Origin: an uncultured Aquimarina sp. | GTDB taxonomy: Bacteria > Bacteroidota > Bacteroidia > Flavobacteriales > Flavobacteriaceae | Direction: 5' to 3' | NCBI GenBank assembly: GCA_947500505.1 | Contig: CANMSL010000003.1 | Location: forward strand, 1-64,000 | Length of the DNA: 64,000 bases | Shown: one piece after another, positions 41,901-51,165 of the stretch | Layout: each line of letters opens with the position of its first letter | Numbering within the stretch: the first letter of the stretch is position 1 | Program-made: the position numbers and the translations under genes | The notes under the pieces: generated by a model | Seen by the model: only the letters and a program-made list of their open reading frames with translations | Database searches by the model: none | What the model was told of the DNA's origin: nothing

Positions 41901-44900
41901 ATTTCCATTGTTAAAATTTACTTTGAAATATACAATACTGTCATTAACGGTATTTGTTTTCCAATCAAATTTAATGGTATGATCAGCATCACTGGCAGGG
42001 TTCACTTTCCAATCCTTTCCCGGAGCACCTTGTTCCAGCACCCGGTTTAGAGGTGAAGGTTCAAAAATACTTTCTGAATACGCATTCACATCCGCCACTG
42101 CCATTCCTGCAAAATCATCTGCATACTTATTTTGGTAGTAACTGTTGATATTTGAAGGGACATCAACAATATTATAACTTCCTAACACTCCATTTTGTCG
42201 TTCAAAAGGTAAATATTGCCTGGCTTGTCTTCCGTAGTCATCATATTCCATATGGGTTATAATATCTTTTTTACCAGGAGATGCTTTGATACCTACTTGC
42301 TGTTTGGCACGACCCAACCCGTCTATATAAGAAACCCCCTCGATCACATCACCAGTAAAACGGATACTATCGGATGAGACCATGGCTCTTTGATAGGAAC
42401 GTGTGAATACATAATTCTCAGTTTGGGTCAGTGTCGGAGCAGTATATGGACTACCCGGACATCCGTCAAAGTTCCCAGTCTCCCCAACACATTGATCATC
42501 ACTATTGGACACATAGCCAACAGGTTGTGTACATTGTGATTGTACCGTGGCAGGATCCCCATATCCGTCATTGTCGACATCTGCGTACCATAAAGTATTC
42601 GGATTAAGGGATGGATCTGTATCATCACAATCCGTGAGAGGCAAGATGGTCTGTGTATATCCCCCTCCAGGATTAGCACATTGCGTTATTTTATGGGTTG
42701 CAAACCCGTCATTGTCTGCATCCAGATACCAATCAGGAATTGGATCAATAGTATAGTTCACTGAAACGGAAGCACTCCAACAGTCTGTACTATTATTTCT
42801 GGCCCTCAGGTAATACGTACTGCCACTGGTTCTGGTGATCGACGTATTGGAATTTGATGTACTTGTCCCCGAGGAACTGCTCTGCCAGTACCAGGTGATT
42901 CCTGACGGTGGGGTGCTTCTGGTAAGTACACTATTCCCGCAATTATTAGCTACTGTCGCTATGGCTGGTACCGAAGGAACTAATTTGATACTATAGGAAA
43001 CAGTCCTTGCAGCACTCCAACAACCTGTACTATTGTTTCTAGCCCTCAAGTAATACGTACTACCACTGGTTCTGGTGATCGATGTATTGGAATTTGATGT
43101 ACTTGTCCCCGAGGAACTGCTCTGCCAGTACCAGGTGATTCCTGATGGCGGGGTGCTTCGTGTCAAAACACTGCTTCCACAATTATTGGCTACTGTCGCT
43201 GTGGCTGGTACCGAAGGAACTGATTTGATACTATAGGAAACAGTCCTTACAGCACTCCAACAACCTGTACTATTGTTTCTGGCCCTCAAGTAATACGTAC
43301 TGCCACTGGTTCGTGTGATCGACGTACTGGAATTTGATGTACTTGTCCCAGAGGAACTGCTCTGCCAGTACCAGGTGATTCCTGATGGTGGAGTGCTTCG
43401 TGTCAAAACACTGCTTCCACAATTATTGACTACTGTCGCTGTGGCTGGTACCGAAGGAACTGATTTGATACTATAGGAAACATTCCTTGCAGCACTCCAA
43501 CAACCTGTACTATTGTTTCTGGCCCTCAAGTAATACGTACTACCACTGGTTCGTGTAATCGACATATTGGAATTTGATGTACTTGTCCCAGAGGAACTGC
43601 TCTGCCAGTACCAGGTGATTCCTGATGGTGGAGTGCTTCGTGTCAAAACACTGCTTCCACAATTATTGGCTACTGTCGCTGTGGCTGGTACCGAAGGAAC
43701 TGATTTGATACCATAGGAAACAGTCCTTGCAGCACTCCAACAACCTGTACTATTGTTTCTGGCCCTCAGGTAATACGTACTGCCACTGGTTCTGGTGATC
43801 GATGTATTGGAATTTGATGTACTTGTCCCCGAGGAACTGCTCTGCCAGTACCAGGTGATACCTGATGGCGGGGTGTTTCGTGTCAAAACACTGCTTCCAC
43901 AATTATTGGCTACTGTCGCTATGGCTGGTACCGAAGGAACTGATTTGATACTATAGGAAACAGTCCTTGCGGCACTCCAACAACCTGTTGCGTTGTTTCT
44001 GGCCCTCAGATAGTGCGTACTACTACTGGTTCGGGTGATTGATGTATTGGAATTTGCTGTACTTGTCCCAGAGGAACTGCTCTGCCAGTACCAGGTGATT
44101 CCTGATGGTGGGGTGCTTCGTGTCAAAACACTGCTTCCACAATTATTGGCTACTGTCGCTGTGGCTGGTACCGAAGGAACTGATTTAATAGTATAGGAAA
44201 CATTCCTTGCAGCACTCCAACAACCTGTACTATTGTTTCTGGCTCTTAGGTAATACGTACTGCCACTGGTTCGTGTGATCGACGTACTGGAATTTGATGT
44301 ACTTGTCCCCGAGGAACTGCTCTGCCAGTACCAGGTGATTCCTGATGGCGGAGTGCTTCGTGTCAAAACACTGCTTCCACAATTATTGGTTACCGTCGCT
44401 GTGGCTGGTAGCGAAGGCACTGATTTGATACTATAGGATACAGTCCTTGCGGCACTCCAACAACCGGATCCACTATGTCTGGCCCTGATATAATACGTAG
44501 TTCCACTGGTTCTGGTGATCGATGTCGACGAATTTGAAGTACTGGTACCTGATGAGCTACTCTGCCAATACCAGGTAACCCCTGATGGCGGCGTACCCCT
44601 TGTTAGCACACTACTACCACAATTATTAACCACCGAAGTAGTTGGGATAGCAGGGGTGTTTTCATCGATACTTTGATTACAATTATTGTCAATTCCGTCA
44701 CAAATATCTAATTGCCCAGGTTTTATATTAGGATTATTGTCATCACAGTCTAAGGAATTAGATACTAATCCCGCAGGAGGGTCACAGGTGGGAAAAACAT
44801 TTCTTATTGCTCCTCCATAACCGTCATTGTCATTATCTTCATACCATACAGAGGTAGGAACGGAAGGATCATTGTCATTACAATCGTTAACAAAATTATT

Positions 44901-45053
44901 ACCCGACACATACCCTGGTTGTGGATAAAAAGAAACTACATTAGGATCTCCATATCCATCTCCATCTAAGTCTCTATAATATATATCGGAACCAATTTGT
45001 GCGCTGATTACTGTACTTACGAATACAGCAATTATAAAAAATATATGTTTCAT
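38967..45053 (-). CDS. Full-length secreted RHS polymorphic toxin with tip D
   Basis: 2028 residues from ATG 45053, chosen because a signal peptide (MKHIFFIIAVFVSTVISAQ) follows. The longer frame from 45113 overlaps the upstream gene. Order: MopE-like Asp-rich calcium motifs (DLDGDGYGD, DNDNDGYGG) at about 25-125; eight 80-residue repeats (about 130-765); two more MopE-like motifs; a DUF6443-type segment (TQTENYVFTRSYQRAM, YIDGLGRAKQQVG); YD repeats; RHS core ([43 protein letters not shown]); and the about 240-residue tip D. The RHS part should form a closed shell around the tip. It is the only tip in this array attached to an N-terminus. Tip D chemistry is not recognised. Confidence 0.88.
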   Translation of the reverse strand: MKHIFFIIAVFVSTVISAQIGSDIYYRDLDGDGYGDPNVVSFYPQPGYVSGNNFVNDCNDNDPSVPTSVWYEDNDNDGYGGAIRNVFPTCDPPAGLVSNSLDCDDNNPNIKPGQLDICDGIDNNCNQSIDENTPAIPTTSVVNNCGSSVLTRGTPPSGVTWYWQSSSSGTSTSNSSTSITRTSGTTYYIRARHSGSGCWSAARTVSYSIKSVPSLPATATVTNNCGSSVLTRSTPPSGITWYWQSSSSGTSTSNSSTSITRTSGSTYYLRARNNSTGCWSAARNVSYTIKSVPSVPATATVANNCGSSVLTRSTPPSGITWYWQSSSSGTSTANSNTSITRTSSSTHYLRARNNATGCWSAARTVSYSIKSVPSVPAIATVANNCGSSVLTRNTPPSGITWYWQSSSSGTSTSNSNTSITRTSGSTYYLRARNNSTGCWSAARTVSYGIKSVPSVPATATVANNCGSSVLTRSTPPSGITWYWQSSSSGTSTSNSNMSITRTSGSTYYLRARNNSTGCWSAARNVSYSIKSVPSVPATATVVNNCGSSVLTRSTPPSGITWYWQSSSSGTSTSNSSTSITRTSGSTYYLRARNNSTGCWSAVRTVSYSIKSVPSVPATATVANNCGSSVLTRSTPPSGITWYWQSSSSGTSTSNSNTSITRTSGSTYYLRARNNSTGCWSAARTVSYSIKLVPSVPAIATVANNCGNSVLTRSTPPSGITWYWQSSSSGTSTSNSNTSITRTSGSTYYLRARNNSTDCWSASVSVNYTIDPIPDWYLDADNDGFATHKITQCANPGGGYTQTILPLTDCDDTDPSLNPNTLWYADVDNDGYGDPATVQSQCTQPVGYVSNSDDQCVGETGNFDGCPGSPYTAPTLTQTENYVFTRSYQRAMVSSDSIRFTGDVIEGVSYIDGLGRAKQQVGIKASPGKKDIITHMEYDDYGRQARQYLPFERQNGVLGSYNIVDVPSNINSYYQNKYADDFAGMAVADVNAYSESIFEPSPLNRVLEQGAPGKDWKVNPASDADHTIKFDWKTNTVNDSIVYFKVNFNNGNTESPVLVKVGYYIANDLYVTITKDENWQPADGDLRTTREYKDKLGRVILKRTFIDTPYLGEPEGAETYYVYDDYGNLTYVLPPKVDTTDGISNTELSELCYQYKYDHRNRLVEKKIPGKGWEYIIYNKLDQPVMTQDANQRTDNEWLFTKYDALGRVAYTGIVVDVRDKNAIQTELTNMTSNLWVQRGAEVTIGGTTMYYTNGGYPNAQNAEVLTINYYDNYNFDTSGLTAPASVYGENIDSRTESLATGSKVKVLGTSDWITTVSYYDAKARPIYAASKNNYLNTIDIVESKLDFAGKVLEAKTTHTKDSNAPIVTIDTFTYDHMGRLLDQKQKINNQAAEQIVSNTYDDLGQLESKKVGGLASSPSGASGVGLQKVDYTYNVRGWLKGINDTNILGNDLFAFGINYNTTSENLGATALYNGNISETLWKTANDNTKRAYGYQYDALNRIVTGTSNDGRYNLSGVSYDKNGNIESLQRTGAIVTNPDPGRSADFGMMDNLVYSYDQGNRLLKVNDAVSMPFGFSKNTTVAADEYQYDVNGNMITDHNKGISSIAYNHLNLPKTVAISNSEGTGNISYIYDATGAKLKKIVTEGGSLIETEYAGNYIYKNGQLEFFNHPEGYLEPNGTGSYDYVYQYKDHLGNIRLSYSDADLNGAIDPNTEILSEKNYYPFGLLHRGYNNVVSANANSTAEKFQYNGKEINEELGLDWYDFGARNYDPALGRWMNLDPLAEGMRRYSPYAYAFDNPVYFIDPDGMMPYGPCGDKPCPEEPTDVKNTREKIENNKVVQALEDLGGLVDAGKQKLKQFGNNIKSLFTDTVDPTVDAGDDFVEVGAEVVAKETGSKFAKEVSRKAGVLGTVNTLTSLTIEASENGISEELVQKGAGELVANATGPAAPFTEVVLQDGQSDGGVTNTSNMSNNFAQSGRQRNAYIYRNFTMRNQRATDTRPASVRNAAAAEKAKGNPIAQFWLRVLPARD
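39975..39987. other. Crossover site in the full-length RHS gene
   Basis: CCCTAAATGATCT on the plus strand encodes Asp-His-Leu-Gly in the RHS core. Left of 39980 the sequence is cassette D; right of it is the constant gene body. This is the site at which all downstream cassettes except tip A would join the gene. Confidence 0.6.
42750..44670 (-). repeat. Eight 240-bp tandem repeats in the RHS gene
   Basis: The unit encodes 80 residues with the invariant NNCGSSVLTRSTPPSGITWY core, a Ser/Thr-rich strand and a TGCWSAARTVSY end. The anchor sequence recurs every 240 bp (42881 to 44561). Two conserved Cys per unit suggest a disulfide-bonded Ig-like fold on the cell surface. Units 2-8 are much closer to each other than to unit 1, so the array is expanding or being homogenised. 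Confidence 0.9.
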
Positions 45054-45066
45054 CTTTATCACTGTA

Positions 45067-48000
45067 TTAATTGTTTTTATAGTTATATGCATTTTCAGAA
45101 AGGATATTATCATCCTGATCTTTTACTTTCTCTAATCGGTTCAACTCATCATATTCATAATATATCGTATACCCCCGCGGATCGGTAACACTGGTCACCC
45201 CAACCAATGGATCATAGGTATAATAGCTCATCTGTGCATTGACAAAGAAAGGCTGCTGTCTCAGGTTTTCCAGTTGTGAGCGTAAAGAAGCCTCCTGAGA
45301 GGTGCTGTTTTCTGTATCAGAAGCTGTTTTGATCTGGTTAATCAGATTCGTTACATTGGCCGGCATCCCTGTATAAGTAGTATTGGTGATCTTAGCGATC
45401 GGATACGTGTGGTTATATCCCCAGATGTAGATGACATGTACCCCATCCGCCTGTGAGACCTCCAATGGATTGCCATAACTATCGTACTTGTGATAGGTAA
45501 GACGATCTTCTTCCTGCTTATTTCCTTTTTTAGAAAACATTTTAAGCGGTAGTACTAAATTAGAAGTATTCGTGCCTTTCCCGAATTCAATTCTTTTACT
45601 TTCTATAAATTCACCATCCAGATATGATTCTGTGAGCAATGGGGTGGCAATCCTATGTTGCGAAATCAGGTTAGAAACATATGGTTCTGAGTTCATTTCG
45701 CTGTCTTTGGGATAGTACATCTTACTGGTCACTACTCTCTCGTTATCCACCGTGGTAGATTGCTCACTGATGGCATTATTATGTATATTGTAAGTATAAT
45801 TACCGGTGCTGATCGAAGTAGTAACTTCGGGTCCGTTATAAAAATATGACGTAGTTTTTACTTCACTCAATAAAGCCCTTCCTGAATAGAGTGCGTATTG
45901 CTCATTATAAAAATATATGGGTACGTTGGTCAATGTATTGGGCTGCTCATAAGTATTTGAGTCAAAATCTATACAAAACCTCCGCACGGATTGAGGGTAA
46001 CTAACATAATCTAATAAGCTGGCCTTATATGCGTCATAAGTATCGTGTACCGTAAACCATACACAACTTGACTCATTATAACGGATCGCACGACCATAAA
46101 CAGGAGTTGTCTCTTCCAGGATAAATGTATTTTCGGTACGTAATAGCTTTCTTCCCTCCCTGTCAAAAACTTCTGAAAACAGTAGGTTCCCGTATTGGTA
46201 ATTCTTTTCCGGGACCGGGGTGTATGGAGATATATTACCGGCAGATGGTAAAGGATAATCCTGCAAGGTGGTATAGGTAAACTGTGTTTTACCATTATCA
46301 CCATCAGACCCGGTCTTACGGACTGTTACATTTTTATAGCCTACGTGGCTACCTTTGATTACAGTCGGATTGGAGCGGCTGTTGGATTTTTCCATAAAAA
46401 ATTCGGCAGTAAATTCTAAAACCGTAGTTCCCGGAACCCTTACTTTCTTGATATAGGGCTCTTCAATAATCTTATAATTTCTATGGGTAGAACCACTGGA
46501 CACCGGGTTATTGATATGTTCACTGGTAAATTCATTATAGTTGTATGAAGTACTGCTTTTTACCTGGTTCTCATCAGTAAAACGTATTTGCTTTATTCGG
46601 ATCCCCCCTCCATTCAAAAACTGTTGTTCATCTACATATTTATATTTTTTAAAAAACACCCCAGCCGTTACAGCATCATATTGGATACCATCTCCTATAG
46701 GTTCTAATACCACCTTATAGTATCCTTGGGCAAGGGCTCTTTTAGAGACTGTTCGGGTAGTGTATGGGTTAATGGGAGGCAAGAAATCATCCCCTTGATA
46801 GTTATAGGAATCTCGTAAGCTCGTTACAATATCCGGCATTGAGGTAGCACTAGAATTACTCGCTGTAAATTGTGAGGAAGGGTAAAGCGCAAAATCATGG
46901 GATACAATATTATTGGGCTGTATAGGATCGACCGTAGGTCCGCCAAGTGGAACCACCGAGGTAAGTCGTAACCTGAATTTAAGATCGTCTTCTGCATAGT
47001 AAGCACTATTATAAGCGATATCCGTAACGCTTAGGTTCAAATTGATTTTTTGCTCGTCTTCAACATGGATCACACCAAGATCAACAACATTGTTAAGGAA
47101 GTTGATATTATTGATATTCAAGGTACCAAGAGTCTTATTCTCAGGAATTTCTTTATGACTGATCCTATCCTGACCAATATAACTAATAGTATTGGCTTCA
47201 AAATCAAATTCCTTTTTACCCCCCGTAGGATAGGTGATACTGGTCAGTACTCCATGGGTAATATGATCTTTGCTAGGACTCCTAAAGTCATTGCTTAGTA
47301 CTTGTTGTGCAGTTTGTACAAAAGGATCAAAGGTTTTACCATTATAATATCCCCAAAAATCTTTACCCTCTAAATCCATCGCAGGAGCCTCCAAGTTATA
47401 CTCCAACTGATAGGGCAATACTGATCCCTGGGATTCCTCAGTGATACTATCCAGCATCAATCGGTTAGTGCCTGTATAATGAAAACGGACTGTTTTATTC
47501 GTGTTGTTTTTGGTTTTAATATCAATATGGTCCAGGACCGATCCGGTGTTGTTCTTAAATTCGAGGTGACCCGGGTTTCTGATAAAATCCAAATGGGCAA
47601 CATTTTGATTCCTAACGGTAATAGTCGCAACCTTTTGGGTCGTTACTTCCATCTCGGAGAAAGAAGAGGTAATTTCAGGACCAATAAAATCCCTGGGGTT
47701 GCCTTCAATTTGTGACGTATTAATATCATAAAAAAATGCATTGCGACTGTACGAGACAGGGGTGTCATATTCTTCCACAGAAGTGGCATAGTTTATTTCC
47801 ATCAATGTCTTTCCGGTAAAGCTTTTTATTTTGGTCAGATGCCAGGCAGAATGGTACCTGCTAATATCAGGTACTACAATAGCATCACTGCTTGGTGTAC
47901 TTATTGGCGTAGCAATGGTTGTTTCTTTGGCTGTAAATTCATATTGATACCCATTTTGGTCGGTAATGGTAAAATCTGTAAATACAAAACCGCCATCCAA

Positions 48001-48660
48001 CGAAAAAACAGGTGTGTTTGTTGTGGTAAAATCTATAATTAGTTTCTGATCACCTCCTAATTGCAGTGCTTCCATTCCTGATGCAGTTTTTATAATTACA
48101 AACCTCCCGGTAATACCCATCATATTGAACTGAAAAATATCCGGCTCTGTATCCAGGCGCCCTTTTCCAGCTTCCCATAATAAGGCATTACGTTCATCTA
48201 TACTCATAGTATCATAGTCATAATAAGACACCTGATACCCGCCATTGATCGTTCTTAAATGCTGTGATAAAACGCCACTAAGGTGCTCATCCGGTTTTCC
48301 TACTACAGTTCTTGAAATGCTACCCAATCCCGTTAATGACCATCCGTTGCCCAACCATCCTGAGCGGTTGTTCATATTTACTCCGTTAGGATGATAAGAC
48401 GCCGACATCGCGAAATTTAAACTTCCATCCAGAGGCATCGAAAATATTGGAATGGAAATACTTGGGATTCCAGTATACGTATCAACCGGGACTTCTTCAA
48501 ACTGCATCAAGGCGGATACAGTCGGTGAGGCTGGTATGACATTAGGAATATCATAGGAGGGCGCACTCACCAATCCAGAACCTGAACTTGGAGGCCCAAC
48601 TTGCCCATACATAGTGATTCCTGCCTTTAAGGCAAGCATTAAAAACAAAACTTTCTTCAT
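45067..48660 (-). CDS. Secreted YD/RHS-repeat partner protein
   Basis: 1197 residues with a signal peptide (MKKVLFLMLALKAGITMYGQ). The first 150 residues (VDTYTGIPSISIPIFSMPLD, then GWLGNGWSLTGLGSISR) match the SpvB/TcB-like start of RHS shell proteins. The C-terminal end carries YD-repeat motifs (YKYDSYGNPLEVSQADG, DPRGYTIYYEYDELNRLEKV). It has no tip of its own and stops 13 bp before the next gene. It probably supplies the first half of a two-part shell or a carrier for the tip-bearing protein. Confidence 0.85.
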   Translation of the reverse strand: MKKVLFLMLALKAGITMYGQVGPPSSGSGLVSAPSYDIPNVIPASPTVSALMQFEEVPVDTYTGIPSISIPIFSMPLDGSLNFAMSASYHPNGVNMNNRSGWLGNGWSLTGLGSISRTVVGKPDEHLSGVLSQHLRTINGGYQVSYYDYDTMSIDERNALLWEAGKGRLDTEPDIFQFNMMGITGRFVIIKTASGMEALQLGGDQKLIIDFTTTNTPVFSLDGGFVFTDFTITDQNGYQYEFTAKETTIATPISTPSSDAIVVPDISRYHSAWHLTKIKSFTGKTLMEINYATSVEEYDTPVSYSRNAFFYDINTSQIEGNPRDFIGPEITSSFSEMEVTTQKVATITVRNQNVAHLDFIRNPGHLEFKNNTGSVLDHIDIKTKNNTNKTVRFHYTGTNRLMLDSITEESQGSVLPYQLEYNLEAPAMDLEGKDFWGYYNGKTFDPFVQTAQQVLSNDFRSPSKDHITHGVLTSITYPTGGKKEFDFEANTISYIGQDRISHKEIPENKTLGTLNINNINFLNNVVDLGVIHVEDEQKINLNLSVTDIAYNSAYYAEDDLKFRLRLTSVVPLGGPTVDPIQPNNIVSHDFALYPSSQFTASNSSATSMPDIVTSLRDSYNYQGDDFLPPINPYTTRTVSKRALAQGYYKVVLEPIGDGIQYDAVTAGVFFKKYKYVDEQQFLNGGGIRIKQIRFTDENQVKSSTSYNYNEFTSEHINNPVSSGSTHRNYKIIEEPYIKKVRVPGTTVLEFTAEFFMEKSNSRSNPTVIKGSHVGYKNVTVRKTGSDGDNGKTQFTYTTLQDYPLPSAGNISPYTPVPEKNYQYGNLLFSEVFDREGRKLLRTENTFILEETTPVYGRAIRYNESSCVWFTVHDTYDAYKASLLDYVSYPQSVRRFCIDFDSNTYEQPNTLTNVPIYFYNEQYALYSGRALLSEVKTTSYFYNGPEVTTSISTGNYTYNIHNNAISEQSTTVDNERVVTSKMYYPKDSEMNSEPYVSNLISQHRIATPLLTESYLDGEFIESKRIEFGKGTNTSNLVLPLKMFSKKGNKQEEDRLTYHKYDSYGNPLEVSQADGVHVIYIWGYNHTYPIAKITNTTYTGMPANVTNLINQIKTASDTENSTSQEASLRSQLENLRQQPFFVNAQMSYYTYDPLVGVTSVTDPRGYTIYYEYDELNRLEKVKDQDDNILSENAYNYKNN

Positions 48661-48706
48661 AAAACTAGAGTTAATAAATTATAAACCAATTTAATTTTTC
48701 CGGCAG

Positions 48707-48737
48707 CAAACATACGGCAAACCCATAACACGTACAA
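48707..48737 (-). promoter_or_regulatory. Candidate promoter of the RHS operon
   Basis: The minus strand has TATGTTTG (48707-48714), a TAnnTTTG -7 element, with a TTG (48735-48737) 20 bp upstream. The spacing is slightly longer than typical. It lies about 50 bp before the start codon at 48660. Confidence 0.5.
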
Positions 48738-49202
48738 TAAAATTTCCCCGATATTTCAAGACTTTCTCTTTTATAAATCGCTGACTGAAAAATTCAGCAA
48801 TTTTTTTAGTATATGATCAAGAGAATGCCTTTTTATGTGCTTTCCTATAAGTAGGTGTCTCGAGCAACGGATATGTTACCTCGAATTTTGAAATTTTTTA
48901 TAAAAAAATTTCTTGAGAAGGTTATGAATTACTTTTCAAAACGACTTTATTTATCTTAAAAAACTGATTATCATTGATTTAAAAAGAATGTTAAACGTGT
49001 AAATCAAATTTCCCTGATAATTGAAAAAAAATGAGAAATCATAAAAATTTAATGAAACAAATAATAATGTAGCAATGTAAGAGGAAATGCAGAAAGTAAG
49101 TTTTTTAAATATCTATACAAAGAAGGCTACCGTAAGAAAAAAAGTAAAAACATACAGGAATAATTTTTGATATATGTATTTTTAAATTATTAACTTCTTC
49201 AT
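48738..49202. other. Intergenic region, no gene seen
   Basis: Very AT-rich. One small inverted repeat TCGAG/CTCGA at 48860-48884. It separates the divergent RHS operon and the lipoprotein gene. Nothing else is assignable. Confidence 0.5.
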
Positions 49203-49721
49203 ATGAAAAAATACTGTATTACTTCATTTCTAGTTTTCTTTTTGATAGCAGCAAGCTCTTGTTCTAACCGCAATAATGAACCTTATCAGATCCCTGACAA
49301 TGCTAAAGAACTTATTACCGGAACATCCGGTAAAACTTGGAAAATAGCGAAACGTTATAATGACGGAACAAGAATGAATATGGCGGGTTGTTTTTTATCT
49401 TATCGAATCACATATTTACCGGATATGACAATGAAAGATAATAACGGAGAACAACGTGATTGTGGCACCTCTCTTATCGCTAATTGGGAAATTACTCAAA
49501 ATAAGAAGGGGCACTATTTTATTAAACTACAAAGTGAGCAGATTCCCCAGTTGATGAATATTGATAAGGATTATAAATATTTCCAGATTACTTATCTGAC
49601 TAAAGATAGTTTAGAGTTGCGTTATAGACATGCACAATTTTCGGGTCAGGTACGAACAATCATTGATTTATATGTACAGCAGGATGTTGTAGTAAAGGAT
49701 AGAGATTTTCATAATAGATAA
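49203..49721 (+). CDS. Lipoprotein, lipocalin-like
   Basis: 172 residues with a type II signal peptide (MKKYCITSFLVFFLIAASSC, lipobox Cys 20). The mature part begins with a KELITGTSGKTWKIAKRYNDG strand and continues as a beta-rich domain (SYRITYLPDMTMK, WEITQNKKGHYFIKL), the layout of small lipocalin-like lipoproteins common in Bacteroidota. Ligand unknown. It stands alone, with about 700 bp of non-coding DNA downstream. Confidence 0.75.
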   Translation: MKKYCITSFLVFFLIAASSCSNRNNEPYQIPDNAKELITGTSGKTWKIAKRYNDGTRMNMAGCFLSYRITYLPDMTMKDNNGEQRDCGTSLIANWEITQNKKGHYFIKLQSEQIPQLMNIDKDYKYFQITYLTKDSLELRYRHAQFSGQVRTIIDLYVQQDVVVKDRDFHNR

Positions 49722-50418
49722 TCTGTTTTCTATATTATTATTAATAAACAAAGTTTTGATTTTGATAACACTTCTGCGGTCTGCCTTTATTATTATTTAA
49801 TGACTCCTTTAGATTAGCATTTAGATATTTTATACTGTAAAGAACGGAAAAGGTACACAATATATTCACTCCTTTGTAACGTAACATTATTCATAACTTC
49901 AAAGCCTTTTTCTAATAGAGATTCGAAAAAATCATGAATTTGCTTAAATATGTATCTCAAAAAAAGATGATGAGAACTCCCTGTCTATTTAATCTTTTTA
50001 GTCAAAAACCATCAGATCGAAGCTCTTGATCTTACGCTTTTCTTTTATATTTCAAAAATATAAGGGGGGTCGTGAGCTTATAAAGCTATAACATTTATGA
50101 TCTTGCAGATACAAAAAACCGGTTATGACTTCTCATAACCGGCAACACAAGAAACACTTAAAGCTACTAGATCTTTAAGGTTTCAGACACTAAATCTTGC
50201 AGGAAAATTTCTATCTACTTTTAATTCGCATTTTTTTGAAAGCAAAAATTGGATTTTTTAGCTTATTTCTATAGATTATCTTAGGGTCAAAAATACTTTG
50301 TTTCAAAACAAGAGCTCTGTTGGCTAATATATTGGTTTAAATATACCAATATTACTTATACAGAGTTTAAAACACATTGTTTTTTGCAAAAAATTGTGAA
50401 AGACTAATATTTTATGGT
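49722..50418. other. Intergenic region with one strong terminator
   Basis: No convincing gene on either strand. The only clear structure is the hairpin at 50119-50142. Short frames on the minus strand (for example ending near 50133) lack starts. Confidence 0.5.
50119..50142 (-). terminator. Rho-independent terminator
   Basis: CCGGTTATGA (50119-50128) and TCATAACCGG (50133-50142) form a perfect 10-bp stem; on the minus strand a run of six T follows. It could end the transcript of the 108/109-residue pair, about 280 nt downstream of the last stop. Confidence 0.8.
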
Positions 50419-50745
50419 TTAGGCTGCTTTTTCAATTTTTCTTAATAGTCCTATTTCTATATATTCCTGGATCTTATCAGCTTTTTCAATTTTTCTGCTA
50501 TCGATAGGGATCCAGCCATCGATTTTAATCATATCATTTGGATTACTACTAAAAAACATTTCGTATTCGTATGCATCCGCTTGATCATCGATTCCATACA
50601 AATGGGGACTATTTTTAAGTTTATCCGTAATACGGTTTTTCACGATTTCAATTTTAGATGCAAAATTCAGGTCTTGAGTATCTAATTGTACTTCTACGCT
50701 TAAAAACTCGGTAATAGCTTCTGTGATTAATTCATTTATGTTCAT
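50419..50745 (-). CDS. Hypothetical protein, paralogue 2 (108 aa)
   Basis: Soluble, no signal peptide. Shares its whole length with the gene upstream at 50836-51165: ITEFLSVEVQLDTQDLNF, KIEIVKNRITDKLKNSP, YEYEMFFSSNPND and KIDGWIPIDSRKIEKADKI. I recognise no domain. The long helix followed by a GWIPID turn is the most conserved part. A tandem duplicate with a 90-bp gap. Confidence 0.7.
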   Translation of the reverse strand: MNINELITEAITEFLSVEVQLDTQDLNFASKIEIVKNRITDKLKNSPHLYGIDDQADAYEYEMFFSSNPNDMIKIDGWIPIDSRKIEKADKIQEYIEIGLLRKIEKAA

Positions 50746-50835
50746 GATCGTATTATTTTCGGGTTCATATTTTACTGCATCAAAAAACTAGGCATACATC
50801 AAAATCCTTTAACCAATATTGAAAACTAATGTTTG

Positions 50836-51165
50836 TTAGCTTAAGGAGTTTCCTATCTTCCTTAACAATCCTATTTTTATATATTCATCTATTTTATCAG
50901 CTTTTTCAATTCTACTTGTATCAATAGGAATCCATCCATCGATTTTAATCAAATCGTTAGGATTACTGCTGAAAAGCATCTCATATTCATAACCGTTCAA
51001 TCCATTTACCGTTCCGAATGCATCCGGGCTATTTTTAACTTTATTAGTAATTCGTTTTTTTACTATTTCAATTTTAGAAGAAAAATCAAGATTTCCAGTA
51101 TCCCGATGTACCTCAACATCTAAAAACTCTGTAATTGAAACAGTTATTAATTCTTCTATATTCAT
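50836..51165 (-). CDS. Hypothetical protein, paralogue 1 (109 aa)
   Basis: Upstream member of the tandem pair, with the same layout (MNIEELITVSITEFLDVEV, KIEIVKKRITNKVKNSP, YEYEMLFSSNPND, KIDGWIPID). Both members are intact, so the duplication is under selection or fairly recent. Function unknown. Confidence 0.7.
   Translation of the reverse strand: MNIEELITVSITEFLDVEVHRDTGNLDFSSKIEIVKKRITNKVKNSPDAFGTVNGLNGYEYEMLFSSNPNDLIKIDGWIPIDTSRIEKADKIDEYIKIGLLRKIGNSLS

Noticed and set aside
42750..44670. Tandem repeats as a possible CRISPR array
   Set aside because: Units are 240 bp, in frame and encode a continuous 80-residue protein repeat; there are no short direct repeats with unique spacers.
38967..45113. 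Start of the RHS gene at 45113
   Set aside because: It would overlap the end of the upstream gene and place 20 residues before a clear signal peptide; ATG 45053 fits better.
50142..50260. Possible RiPP-like precursor on the minus strand upstream of the terminator at 50119
   Set aside because: A frame ending SVSCVAGYEKS is open for only about 18 codons, with a stop upstream and no start codon.
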